Positions 1 through 6,836 of a DNA stretch of 11,520 bases are shown in pieces. The translations under genes and the position numbers were made by a program. This DNA is from Deltaproteobacteria bacterium. GTDB taxonomy: Bacteria > Desulfobacterota > B13-G15. The stretch is from assembly GCA_003646705.1 (NCBI GenBank), contig QMLK01000013.1:1-11520 (forward strand). Direction: 5' to 3'. How positions within the stretch are numbered: position 1 is the stretch's first letter; the number at the start of each line of letters is the position of its first letter. The notes under the pieces were generated by a model. The model was not told where the DNA came from. It searched no databases and worked only from the letters and a program-made list of their open reading frames with translations.

Positions 1-161
1 CAGACCTGAGGGATTACGACGCCATCACCGGTAAGATAAGGCGCTTCAACGCCATCGGTGAGGTCACAAAGCCCGTACAGGTCCAGATAGTCAGAGGGGG
101 TAAGTTCCACTACTTCTCCGTGGTGGACGACCCCGCTATCATTACGCCACCTGAGAAGTAA
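1..161 (+). CDS. Branched-chain amino acid ABC transporter substrate-binding protein, C-terminal fragment (LivK-like)
   Basis: Only the last 52 codons of this gene are in the window; it begins upstream of base 1 and ends at a TAA at 159-161. The frame reads D-L-R-D-Y-D-A-I-T-G-K-I-R-R-F-N, then G-E-V-T-K-P-V-Q-V-Q-I-V and G-G-K-F. This is the typical end of LivK/HAAT periplasmic binding proteins: a 'tG.i.F...G' segment followed by a hydrophobic 'v.i..v.dGkf' strand. Position supports the call, because LivH, LivM, LivG and LivF follow in the usual order. The protein should bind the transported amino acid (or related ligand) in the periplasm and deliver it to LivHM. The ligand cannot be judged from this fragment. 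Confidence 0.85.
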   Translation, partial: DLRDYDAITGKIRRFNAIGEVTKPVQVQIVRGGKFHYFSVVDDPAIITPPEK

Positions 162-170
162 GTCCTTTCG

Positions 171-208
171 GGGAGGGGCCGAAGGGGATCCAGGCCCCTC
201 CCTTTCTC
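171..208 (+). terminator. GC-rich hairpin between the binding-protein gene and livH (attenuator / partial terminator or 3'-end stabiliser)
   Basis: GGGAGGGGCC at 171-180 is perfectly complementary to GGCCCCTCCC at 193-202. This gives a 10-bp, almost all-GC stem with a 12-base loop, followed by TTTCTC. It starts 9 bases after the stop of the binding-protein gene and lies about 50 bases before livH. The T-run is short, so termination would be incomplete. A hairpin here is the usual way for an ABC operon to make far more binding protein than permease, by partial termination or by protecting the 3' end of the upstream message. The stem is seen in the sequence; its function is inferred. Confidence 0.6.
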
Positions 209-249
209 TGTCGGAGGAGAGGCGCAGTATCGGGTTCTGAGAAGGGATC

Positions 250-1107
250 ATGATCTGGCAACAGCTTGCAAACGGGCTGGCGATCGGCAGTGTGTACGCC
301 CTCATCGCCTTGGGGCTCACCATGGTCTACGGGGTCCTCAGGATCCTCCACATCGCCCACGCGGGGATCTACGCCCTGGGGGCCTACATAGGGCTTCTGG
401 CCTTCCGCTTCGTGCCCAACTTCTGGTTCTCCTTGGTGGTCGCCATGGCGGCCTGTTCCCTGGCGGGGATCCTCGTAAAACGATACCTCTACATGCCCCT
501 GCTCACCCTCCCGCGCATCGTCCCCCTCATCGCCAGCATAGGCCTCTTCATCGCCATGGAGGAGATCTTCCGCATAGTGGCCGGTCCCTACGTCCTCTCC
601 TTCCCAGCAGACCCGGGCCTCGGGAGCCTGCAGTTGGGGATCGTCAAGATCACCAACAATCAGCTCCTGGTCTTCCTGGTGACCTGCATCCTGCTGGCCG
701 TATTGTGGTTCATCATGAGCAAGACCAAGCTCGGCCTGGCCATGAAGGCCACCTCTCAGGATCTGGAGATCGCCTCGGTTATGGGGATAGACACCGAGAG
801 GATCATCGCTGCGAACTTCCTGATCGGGTCGGCCATGGCGGGGGCTGCAGGGGTGCTCGTAGGGGTCTACTTCAACTCCGTCTATCCGACCATGGGTTCC
901 ATCCCCGCTTACAAGGCCTTGGCCATCATCGTCCTGGGCGGGTTGGGGTCGATCCCCGGAACGGTGCTGGGCGGTCTCCTCATAGGCGTAGGGGAGACCC
1001 TCCTCCTCGGCATGACCGATATCCCCTTTCCACGGGATGCCCTGGCCTTCATCATCATGATCCTCATCCTCATGTTTCGACCTTACGGGCTCCTCGGGAA
1101 GGAGTGA
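250..1107 (+). CDS. livH: Branched-chain amino acid ABC transporter permease LivH
   Basis: This 285-residue, very hydrophobic membrane protein is one of the two channel subunits of a LivFGHM-type importer. The start reads MIWQQLANGLAIGSVYALIAL, the signature opening of LivH ('l.nGl..Gs.YaLiAlGltliyGv'), followed by 'LRILHIAHAGIYALGAY', close to the family's 'infAhG.~.mlgAy'. The cytoplasmic coupling region near residues 170-190 (K-A-T-S-Q-D-L-E-I-A-S-V-M-G-I) and the 'KALAIIVLGGLGSIPGTVLGG' segment (about 218-238) are also typical. Length is normal for the family (about 285-300). The ATG at 250 is preceded by GAGAAGGG at a short spacing. livM begins 4 bases after its stop. Substrate may be a branched-chain amino acid, another amino acid, or a different HAAT ligand such as a urea or aromatic compound. 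Confidence 0.92.
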   Translation: MIWQQLANGLAIGSVYALIALGLTMVYGVLRILHIAHAGIYALGAYIGLLAFRFVPNFWFSLVVAMAACSLAGILVKRYLYMPLLTLPRIVPLIASIGLFIAMEEIFRIVAGPYVLSFPADPGLGSLQLGIVKITNNQLLVFLVTCILLAVLWFIMSKTKLGLAMKATSQDLEIASVMGIDTERIIAANFLIGSAMAGAAGVLVGVYFNSVYPTMGSIPAYKALAIIVLGGLGSIPGTVLGGLLIGVGETLLLGMTDIPFPRDALAFIIMILILMFRPYGLLGKE

Positions 1108-1111
1108 AGAG

Positions 1112-1975
1112 ATGTTCGGCGGCTATACCCTAACCGTGGCGATCAACATCGGGATATACATAATATTGGCCATAAGCCTCAACGTCATCACGGGGTACGC
1201 CGGACAGATCTCCCTGGGACATGCTGCCTTTTGGGGGATAGGGGCTTACTGTTCGGCGCTTTTGGCCACCAAGGCCGGCTTGCCCTTCTGGGTCGTACTG
1301 CCCTTGACCATCGCCCTGACCACCCTCATCGGTTCGCTGCTGGCCATCCCCTGTCTGCGGGTGAGGGAGGACTTTCTGGCCATCACCACCATAGGGATAA
1401 ACTTTGTGGTTCAAGCCGTCTTCCTCTACGTGCCCTTCTTCGGAGGGGCGATGGGGATCGGGGGGATCCAGGCCCCCTTCGGCATGTCCTCCTTCTTTTG
1501 GATCACGTGGGGGTTCGTGCTGCTCTGTGTCGTCCTGGACCGTTGGTTGGTGAGGTCATGGATTGGGCTCGCCCTGGAGTCCATCAGGGAGGACGAGACG
1601 GCTGCGGCCATCTCCGGGATAGACGTGGTGAAGTTCAAGGTCTTGGCCTTCGCCATAGGCAGCGGCCTGGCTGGATTGGCAGGCCACCTTTACGCCTACT
1701 TCATGACCTTCATCAGCGCCGATGACTTCGGCTTTCCGCAGTCCATCGTCATCCTCTCGATGATAGTCTTCGGCGGGATCGGCACCTTGAGGGGGCCCGT
1801 CCTGGGGGCCATCATCCTGGGATTAGCCCCCGAGTTGTTTCGGCCGATAATGGAATATCGCACCCTGATCTACGGGGCGCTGCTGATATTCATGATGCGT
1901 TTCCAGCCCGGGGGCATCCTCGGAGAGGAGAGCCTCATCTTGAGGACCTTCAGGGGGGTGCGCCAGAGGGCTTGA
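1112..1975 (+). CDS. livM: Branched-chain amino acid ABC transporter permease LivM
   Basis: This 287-residue polytopic membrane protein is the partner of LivH in the channel heterodimer. The N-terminal 'LAISLNVITGYAGQISLGHAAFWGIGAY' region (about 19-46) is the LivM hallmark. It is followed by 'LRVREDFLAITTIGIN' (about 84-99), matching the family's 'LRl.GdYlAivTLg'. The cytoplasmic coupling loop is 'ESIREDETAAAISGID' (about 157-172), and the segment with V-I-F-G-G-I-G-T-L-R-G-P lies at about 218-229. Length fits the shorter LivM type without the extra N-terminal segments of E. coli LivM. The start at 1112 has GGAG at 1101-1104, inside the last codons of livH, so translation is probably coupled. 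Confidence 0.92.
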   Translation: MFGGYTLTVAINIGIYIILAISLNVITGYAGQISLGHAAFWGIGAYCSALLATKAGLPFWVVLPLTIALTTLIGSLLAIPCLRVREDFLAITTIGINFVVQAVFLYVPFFGGAMGIGGIQAPFGMSSFFWITWGFVLLCVVLDRWLVRSWIGLALESIREDETAAAISGIDVVKFKVLAFAIGSGLAGLAGHLYAYFMTFISADDFGFPQSIVILSMIVFGGIGTLRGPVLGAIILGLAPELFRPIMEYRTLIYGALLIFMMRFQPGGILGEESLILRTFRGVRQRA

Positions 1976-1997
1976 TGGGTTGGATACAGAGGTCCAG

Positions 1998-2759
1998 ATG
2001 ACTTTGCTGCAGGTCAAATCCCTGACCAAGGACTTCGGAGGGCTCAGGGCCCTGGAGGACGTCACCTTCCACCTCGAGGAGGGGGAAATCCTGGGGATCA
2101 TCGGCCCCAATGGTGCGGGCAAGACCACCTTGTTCAACATCATAAGCGGTGTGCTCCGGCCTACAAGGGGCGAGATCGTCTTCAGGGGGATACCAGTACA
2201 CCGACTGAGGCCCCACCAGATAGCGATGGCCGGCATCGCCCGGACCTTCCAGATCGTCAGGCCTTTCAACAACTTCACCGTGCTGAAGAACGTCCTCGTC
2301 GCCCTCGGCCATCGTTTCTACCCGAGACTCCTCTCCTCTGTCTCCCCCTTCGAGGTCCGGGATCACGTAGAGGCGGCCCATGAGATACTGCGTAGGGTGG
2401 GGATGGACGCCTACAAGGACAGCATAGCCAAGAACCTCCCCTTGGGGCTCAAGAAGCATCTGGAGATCGCTCGGGCTCTGGCCCTGGAGCCGAAGCTGCT
2501 GTTGCTGGACGAGCCCATGGCCGGCCTGCAGCACGGCGAGGCCGAGAGGCTCGCAGCCCTCATACGCCAACTGAGGCAGGAGGGGATCACCATAATCCTG
2601 ATCGAGCACAACGTGCAGGTGGTGATGGACCTGTGTGAGCGGATCGTGGTGCTCGATCACGGGGTGAAGATAGCGGAGGGCCTGCCCGAGGAGATCAGGA
2701 CCGATCCTCGGGTCATAGAGGCCTACTTGGGCACGGGAGGAGAGGTTGCTCAGGGTTGA
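1998..2759 (+). CDS. livG: Branched-chain amino acid ABC transporter ATP-binding protein LivG
   Basis: This 253-residue ATPase is the first of the two Liv nucleotide-binding subunits. Walker A is GPNGAGKTT with the catalytic-loop lysine at about residue 42. Walker B is LLLLDEP (D171, E172), and the switch histidine lies in IEHN (about 204). The C-terminal 'PRVIEAYLG' is the standard LivG tail. The ABC signature is unusual: it reads LPLGLKKHLEIARAL (from about 147) where most ABC ATPases have LSGGQ and many LivG have LSYG, so the Ser is replaced by Pro. I chose the ATG at 1998 because it has GAGG just upstream and gives the usual 'MTLLQVKSLTK' opening. A TTG at 1980 would add six residues and is less likely. 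The 3' end overlaps livF by 14 bases. Confidence 0.92.
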   Translation: MTLLQVKSLTKDFGGLRALEDVTFHLEEGEILGIIGPNGAGKTTLFNIISGVLRPTRGEIVFRGIPVHRLRPHQIAMAGIARTFQIVRPFNNFTVLKNVLVALGHRFYPRLLSSVSPFEVRDHVEAAHEILRRVGMDAYKDSIAKNLPLGLKKHLEIARALALEPKLLLLDEPMAGLQHGEAERLAALIRQLRQEGITIILIEHNVQVVMDLCERIVVLDHGVKIAEGLPEEIRTDPRVIEAYLGTGGEVAQG

Positions 2760-3450
2760 GGGGATAGAGGTCTTCTACGGCGAGTTCCAGGCGGTCTCCG
2801 GGGTCTCCTTCCAGGTGCAGGAGGGGGAGCTGGTGGCCATCATCGGGGCCAACGGTGCCGGGAAATCGACCATCTTGAGAGCCATCATGGGGCTTCAGCG
2901 TTGCAGAAGCGGCAGGATCGTCTTTCGAGACCGAGACATCACCGCCATGCCGACCCATCAGAGGGCACGGTTGGGGATCACGCTGGTGCCCGAAGGCAGG
3001 AGGCTCTTTCCGGACTTGACGGTGGAGCAGAACCTCCTGATAGGGGCATACCGTCGGATCGACCCCGCGGAGATGGAAGAAGACCTCGAACGCATATATG
3101 GGCTCTTCCCCGTCCTCAAGGAGAGGAGGTCCCAGATAGCCAAGACCTTGAGCGGCGGCGAACAGCAGATGTTGGCCATTGGGAGGGCCTTGATGTCGAG
3201 GCCTCAGCTCATCCTGATGGACGAGGTCTCCCTGGGCCTGATGCCCAAATACGTCGACGAGGTCTTCAGGACCATCGAGGGACTTCACCGGGAGGGGGTG
3301 ACCCTGCTGTTGGTCGAGCAGAACGCCCGGAAGGCCTTGGCCATCGCTGATCGGGGCTACGTGCTCGAGACGGGCAGGGTCGTCATGGAGGGTGAGGCCG
3401 CAAGACTGGCCTCAGATCCCCGGGTGAAGAAGGCCTATCTCGGAGGGTGA
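2746..3450 (+). CDS. livF: Branched-chain amino acid ABC transporter ATP-binding protein LivF
   Basis: This 234-residue ATPase is the second Liv nucleotide-binding subunit. It opens with MLRVEGIEVFYGEFQAV, the standard LivF beginning. Walker A is GANGAGKST (Lys about 40), the signature is LSGGEQQMLAIGRAL (from about 135), and the protein ends in 'PRVKKAYLGG'. Walker B reads LILMDEVSLGL (D159, E160), with Val where most LivF have Pro. The switch position is VEQN rather than an H, which is normal for LivF. The start is a TTG at 2746 inside the end of livG, with GGAGG at 2736-2740 at good spacing; no ATG is available nearby. The 14-base overlap with livG points to translational coupling. Confidence 0.92.
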   Translation: MLRVEGIEVFYGEFQAVSGVSFQVQEGELVAIIGANGAGKSTILRAIMGLQRCRSGRIVFRDRDITAMPTHQRARLGITLVPEGRRLFPDLTVEQNLLIGAYRRIDPAEMEEDLERIYGLFPVLKERRSQIAKTLSGGEQQMLAIGRALMSRPQLILMDEVSLGLMPKYVDEVFRTIEGLHREGVTLLLVEQNARKALAIADRGYVLETGRVVMEGEAARLASDPRVKKAYLGG

Positions 3451-3452
3451 AA

Positions 3453-4343
3453 ATGAAGGTCCTTGAGTGCGTACCGAACTTCAGTGAAGGCAGGGATAGG
3501 GCCAAGATCGAGGAGATCGTCGATCAGATCCGACGGACCGACGGCGTGAAGCTCCTCGACTACAGTTGGGACGAAGACCACAACCGTTCGGTGGTGACCT
3601 TCGTCGGTGAGCCGGACAGGGTCTACGAGGCCGCCCTCAAGGCCTGCCTCAAGGCCATCGAGTTGATAGATATGAGGAGGCATTCCGGGGCCCACCCCCG
3701 ATTGGGGGCGGTGGACGTGGTGCCCTTCGTCCCCATCCGCGAGGTGGAGATGGCCGAGGCGGTCGAGATAGCCCATAGGTTCGGCAAGGAGCTGGGGGAA
3801 AGGGCGGGGGTCCCGATCTACTTCTACGAGGAGGCCGCCCTCAGGCCCGAGCGGAGGGAGCTGCCGGCAATACGCAAGGGGGAGTACGAGGGGCTCGAGG
3901 AGAAGCTCCAGGACCCCGACTGGCAGCCCGATGCAGGTCCGAAGGGGTTCAACCCCAAGGCCGGGGCGACGGTGGTCGGGGCCCGATACCCCCTCATCGC
4001 CTTCAACGTCAACCTGAACACCGACGACCTCGAGGTCGCCAGGAGGATCGCCCGGGCGGTGAGGTTCAAGGACGGCGGGTTCCGCTACGTGAGGGCCATG
4101 GGGGTCGCTCTGGCCGAAAGGGGCATGACCCAGGTCTCCATGAACCTGTTGAACTACGAGGGGACCCCTATCCATCGAGTCTTCGAGGCCATCCGCGCCG
4201 AGGCCTCACGGTATGGGGTCCAGATCGTCGAATCGGAGGTAGTGGGGCTCATCCCCCTGGCGGCCCTGGTGGAGGTGGCGAGCTTTTACTTGAGGGCCCA
4301 CGGCCTCAGCCCCGATCAGGTCATAGAGAACAGGCTACTGTAG
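3453..4343 (+). CDS. Glutamate formimidoyltransferase (formiminotransferase)
   Basis: This 296-residue protein matches the formiminotransferase half of FTCD. The enzyme transfers the formimino group of N-formimino-L-glutamate, an intermediate of histidine breakdown, to tetrahydrofolate, giving glutamate and 5-formimino-THF (EC 2.1.2.5). Diagnostic segments are 'VLECVPNFSEGRD' at residues 3-15, 'RHSGAHPRLGAVDVVPFVP' (about 76-94) and 'FNPKAGATVVGARYPLIAFN' (about 166-185). The motif His at about 81 lies where the catalytic His of the pig enzyme sits. Length matches stand-alone bacterial formiminotransferases of about 300 residues. I chose the ATG at 3453 because GGAGG at 3442-3446 is well placed for it; a GTG at 3447 directly abuts that site. 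It begins 2 bases after the livF stop, so it belongs to the transporter operon. Confidence 0.93.
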   Translation: MKVLECVPNFSEGRDRAKIEEIVDQIRRTDGVKLLDYSWDEDHNRSVVTFVGEPDRVYEAALKACLKAIELIDMRRHSGAHPRLGAVDVVPFVPIREVEMAEAVEIAHRFGKELGERAGVPIYFYEEAALRPERRELPAIRKGEYEGLEEKLQDPDWQPDAGPKGFNPKAGATVVGARYPLIAFNVNLNTDDLEVARRIARAVRFKDGGFRYVRAMGVALAERGMTQVSMNLLNYEGTPIHRVFEAIRAEASRYGVQIVESEVVGLIPLAALVEVASFYLRAHGLSPDQVIENRLL

Positions 4344-4355
4344 CTGGAGGAGAAG

Positions 4356-4988
4356 ATGAAGGAACTGGCCCTGTCGCGATTCCTCGAGGACCTCTCCGCG
4401 GGGACCCCGATCCCCGGGGGTGGAAGCGTCTCGGCCCTGGCCGCCGCCCTCTCAGCCTCCCTCATCTGCATGGTCGCAAACCTCACCGTCGGGAAGAAGG
4501 ACTTCGAAGACGTAAGGGGGGAGATGGAGAGGATTTCGAGGGAAGCCCTCTCCATCAGGGACCGGTCCCTTGAGACCATGGCAAAGGACGTAGAGGCCTT
4601 TCGAAGGGTCCTTGAGGCCTATCGCCTTCCCAAGGAGACGCCCTCCCAAAGGGAGCAGCGCAGCAGGCGGATCGAGGAGGCCTACAAGGAGGCCATGGAG
4701 CCGCCCCTTGAGGTCATCGAAGGCGCCCTCCGTCTACTCTCCCTCTGCGAGGCCCTCGTCGAGAGGGGCAACCCCTCCGCCATCAGTGATGCCGCTGTGG
4801 CCCTCTACCTGGCCGAGGCCGCCTTGAGGGGAGGGGTGTCCAACGTCATCATAAACCTAAACAATTTGAGGGATGAAGAGCTGAGGGGGTCGATCAGGGA
4901 GAGGATCGAGGGGCTTCAAGAGAGGGCGAAGGCCTTAAAGGAGAGGGTCGAGGCTGTCCTTTCGTCCAAGTTATTCCATACCCCTTAA
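4356..4988 (+). CDS. Formimidoyltetrahydrofolate cyclodeaminase / methenyl-THF cyclohydrolase family protein
   Basis: This 210-residue, mainly helical protein belongs to the cyclodeaminase/cyclohydrolase family (FTCD C-terminal domain, FchA). It should convert 5-formimino-THF to 5,10-methenyl-THF and ammonia (EC 4.3.1.4), directly following the reaction of the preceding gene. The glycine-rich 'LSAGTPIPGGGSVSAL' at about residues 13-28 is the family hallmark. The segment 'GNPSAISDAAVALYLAEAAL' plus G-G-V-S-N-V-I-I-N-L (about 137-167) is the other conserved block. A GGAGGAG site at 4346-4352 precedes the ATG by 3-4 bases. The gap from the formiminotransferase is 12 bases. Some relatives act as methenyl-THF cyclohydrolases instead; the neighbour favours the cyclodeaminase role. 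The next gene is on the opposite strand 23 bases away. Confidence 0.9.
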   Translation: MKELALSRFLEDLSAGTPIPGGGSVSALAAALSASLICMVANLTVGKKDFEDVRGEMERISREALSIRDRSLETMAKDVEAFRRVLEAYRLPKETPSQREQRSRRIEEAYKEAMEPPLEVIEGALRLLSLCEALVERGNPSAISDAAVALYLAEAALRGGVSNVIINLNNLRDEELRGSIRERIEGLQERAKALKERVEAVLSSKLFHTP

Positions 4989-4990
4989 GC

Positions 4991-5015
4991 CTGATCCCCT
5001 CTTTATCAAGATCAG
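4991..5015. terminator. Weak inverted repeat in the convergent junction
   Basis: CTGATC at 4991-4996 is complementary to GATCAG at 5010-5015 across a 13-base AT-richer spacer. It sits between the two converging stop codons, with the right arm overlapping the minus-strand stop. Only six base pairs form and there is no clear T-run on either side. It may be a weak bidirectional end signal, or chance. Confidence 0.2.
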
Positions 5016-6088
5016 TCCAGGTTGAAGATGGCCCTGGCGTTCTCATAGCTCACCTTGCGAGCTAAGGACCGAGGGAGCTGGGGGAGGATCTTCAGGGCCT
5101 CTGGGCTAGGGGGGCCTATACGCCTCGGCACCTCTGGGGTGACGAAGAAGCGATCGCTCCCGATGAAGAAACGGTCCGGAAAGGCGCCGATCAACTCGAG
5201 CCACTCCGGCTTTATCCTACCCCTTGGGTCCAAGGGGCTGTTGTCCGGCCTGCTGTCGGGGCCCACCTTGAGGCTCATGTAGAGGTTGGGGTGTCTCTTG
5301 AGGAGTTCGCCGCAGAGGTGGGCGGTGCGGTACCCCGTGTTGTCCCATCCTGCGTGGGCCCAGATGATCTTGGCCCTTCGGTTATGGGCCAGGAGTCGTT
5401 CAAAGGCCTCGATGTTCGGTCGCAAGGTCCGGGGGTTGGGCGGCGAGCTGAACCTTGTAGGCAGGGGCATCCTTCGGGGCACCGCCTCCATGTGGAGGTC
5501 TATGGGCACGCAGAAACGTGCGGCGATGTCGACCAGAAGGAGCAGGAGGGGGTGATCAGGGGGAGCCCATTCATAGGGATGCCTGGGGTTGAAGGAGAGG
5601 TGTTCGACCGCCATCTCCCCGAAGCCGAGGGCCCCCTTCTTGAGGATCTCAAGGGCCCTCCTCTCGAACTCCTTCCGCAATCTCGGGCTCACCTCTCCCC
5701 TCTGGAGGGCTCGCTGGATCATGGGGTTTAGCGATCCGCCACCGCCGAGCAGGGCGAAACGGCGAGGGTATCTCTTGATCACGCCCATCAGGTCCTCGAT
5801 GTCGTACCTGTTGGGGTGATGGGGCGGGAAGGGCGGTGGCATGATGACCATCTTGGAGATCCCCAACCTCTGCATGGTGGCCAGGGCCACCTTGGCCGCC
5901 CCCTCGTAATCGAGCACGAGACCTCGAGGGGTCCGAAAGCGGCCCATCAGGTGGTTGTGACCATCTATGACGGGGAGGTCCTTCGCGGAGGCGCTGTATG
6001 GGATCGCAAGGCCGAGGACGATGAGGAGCCATGCAAAAAGGGGCTTCAAAGGGCCCTGCAATTGGTTCAGTCGGCAGAGGTTCTGCAT
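5012..6088 (-). CDS. Secreted amidohydrolase family protein (TIM-barrel metal hydrolase)
   Basis: This protein of about 358 residues looks like an amidohydrolase_2-type (ACMSD / 2-pyrone-dicarboxylate lactonase-like) metal-dependent hydrolase or decarboxylase. Visible metal-site elements are 'VIDGHNHL' (H44, H46), 'IDLHMEA' (H199), 'IIWAHAGW' (H245) and 'FIGSDRFF' (D312), in the order expected for the barrel. A hydrophobic leader 'LFAWLLIVLGLAIPYSASA' ends just before K-D-L-P and is a good signal peptide, so the enzyme should be exported; that is uncommon for this family. The ATG at 6088 has GAGG four bases upstream and overlaps the preceding gene by 22 bases. A TTG at 6049 would start just after that gene's stop and give a tidier leader (MKPLFAWLL...), 345 residues. 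A further ATG at 6124 is unlikely. Substrate unknown. It is the last gene of the minus-strand operon. Confidence 0.8.
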   Translation of the reverse strand: MQNLCRLNQLQGPLKPLFAWLLIVLGLAIPYSASAKDLPVIDGHNHLMGRFRTPRGLVLDYEGAAKVALATMQRLGISKMVIMPPPFPPHHPNRYDIEDLMGVIKRYPRRFALLGGGGSLNPMIQRALQRGEVSPRLRKEFERRALEILKKGALGFGEMAVEHLSFNPRHPYEWAPPDHPLLLLLVDIAARFCVPIDLHMEAVPRRMPLPTRFSSPPNPRTLRPNIEAFERLLAHNRRAKIIWAHAGWDNTGYRTAHLCGELLKRHPNLYMSLKVGPDSRPDNSPLDPRGRIKPEWLELIGAFPDRFFIGSDRFFVTPEVPRRIGPPSPEALKILPQLPRSLARKVSYENARAIFNLD

Positions 6089-6828
6089 AGTTCCTCGTGC
6101 AGAAAGGTCCTCAGGTCCTTCCAATAATAAGCCACCTTCCAGAAGAGCTTGTGTCCGCCGCCGCGGTCATAACGGATGGCGCGGAATTCCTTCCCGTATC
6201 TCCTCAGGGCCTCCTGCAGCAACTCGAAGTCCTCCAAGATCCAGTGCTCGTCTTCGGCTTCGACCATCAGTAAGACGGGGGCCTTGAGGGAAGGTACCCC
6301 CTTCACCGCTTCGGCGAAGAGGCCCCTTCCCGGTGCAGGGGCGAGGATGACCAAGGCCTTCAGGTCCTCCCGTTCCACCCCGACCATGAGGGTCAGGAGC
6401 CCCCCTCGGGAGAAGCCCATGAGGGCCACTCGGTCGGGATCGACCTCCGGCAAGGCCTTCACGTAATCCACCGCTCGAGAGACCTCCTCTTTGTGAGCGG
6501 GGATGTCTCTGCGGCCGCTCCTCCGGATGGTGGCGAAGGCCAAGAAGCCATCAGCGGCCAAGGCCTCACATATCCCCCTCAGGTCGTAGCCACGGAGGGC
6601 TGCCCCTTCGTAGCCCCAGAGATCCACGATTAGACCGTGGTTGTAGATTACGGCTGGGAAGGGTCCCTTTCCAGCCGGTCGGCAAAGGATGGCCTCGCCT
6701 CGTTGTGTCCCGACCTGATGGTTGATGAGGGTGGCCTTGGGGCCTTCGGCATAACTCGAAGGGGGCAGGAGCAGGGACAGGAGGGTGAAGCTCGCGGCGA
6801 GGATCTCCTTTGACACCTTCAGGGGCAT
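6067..6828 (-). CDS. Secreted alpha/beta hydrolase, dienelactone hydrolase-like
   Basis: This 253-residue alpha/beta-hydrolase has the layout of dienelactone hydrolases and related acyl-peptide or ester hydrolases. The nucleophile elbow is GFSRGG with Ser at about 140. The acid is Asp at about 193 in 'VEAEDEHW', and the His at about 226 lies in 'GGGHKLF'; the spacing fits a Ser-Asp-His triad. 'PAVIYNHG' near 58-65 is the oxyanion-side strand. A leader 'LLSLLLPPSSYA' (about residues 16-27) predicts export. It should cleave an ester, lactone or similar bond outside the cytoplasm; the substrate is not evident. AAAGGAGGG directly abuts the ATG at 6828, an unusually short spacing. A GTG at 6816 would have a better-spaced site and would keep the leader. 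It begins 8 bases after the ATPase gene and so is probably in the same operon. Confidence 0.82.
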   Translation of the reverse strand: MPLKVSKEILAASFTLLSLLLPPSSYAEGPKATLINHQVGTQRGEAILCRPAGKGPFPAVIYNHGLIVDLWGYEGAALRGYDLRGICEALAADGFLAFATIRRSGRRDIPAHKEEVSRAVDYVKALPEVDPDRVALMGFSRGGLLTLMVGVEREDLKALVILAPAPGRGLFAEAVKGVPSLKAPVLLMVEAEDEHWILEDFELLQEALRRYGKEFRAIRYDRGGGHKLFWKVAYYWKDLRTFLHEELCRTSAD

Positions 6829-6836
6829 CCCTCCTT

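Noticed and set aside
187..1478. Repeated GGGATCCAGGCCCC-like string at about 187-198 and 1463-1476
   Set aside because: Only two short GC-rich copies, one inside livM coding sequence and one in the hairpin loop; probably chance.
1950..2660. Minus-strand open frame opposite livG (236 codons), and a similar one opposite the formiminotransferase at 3435-4175
   Set aside because: Both are antisense to strongly supported genes and have biased, motif-free translations.
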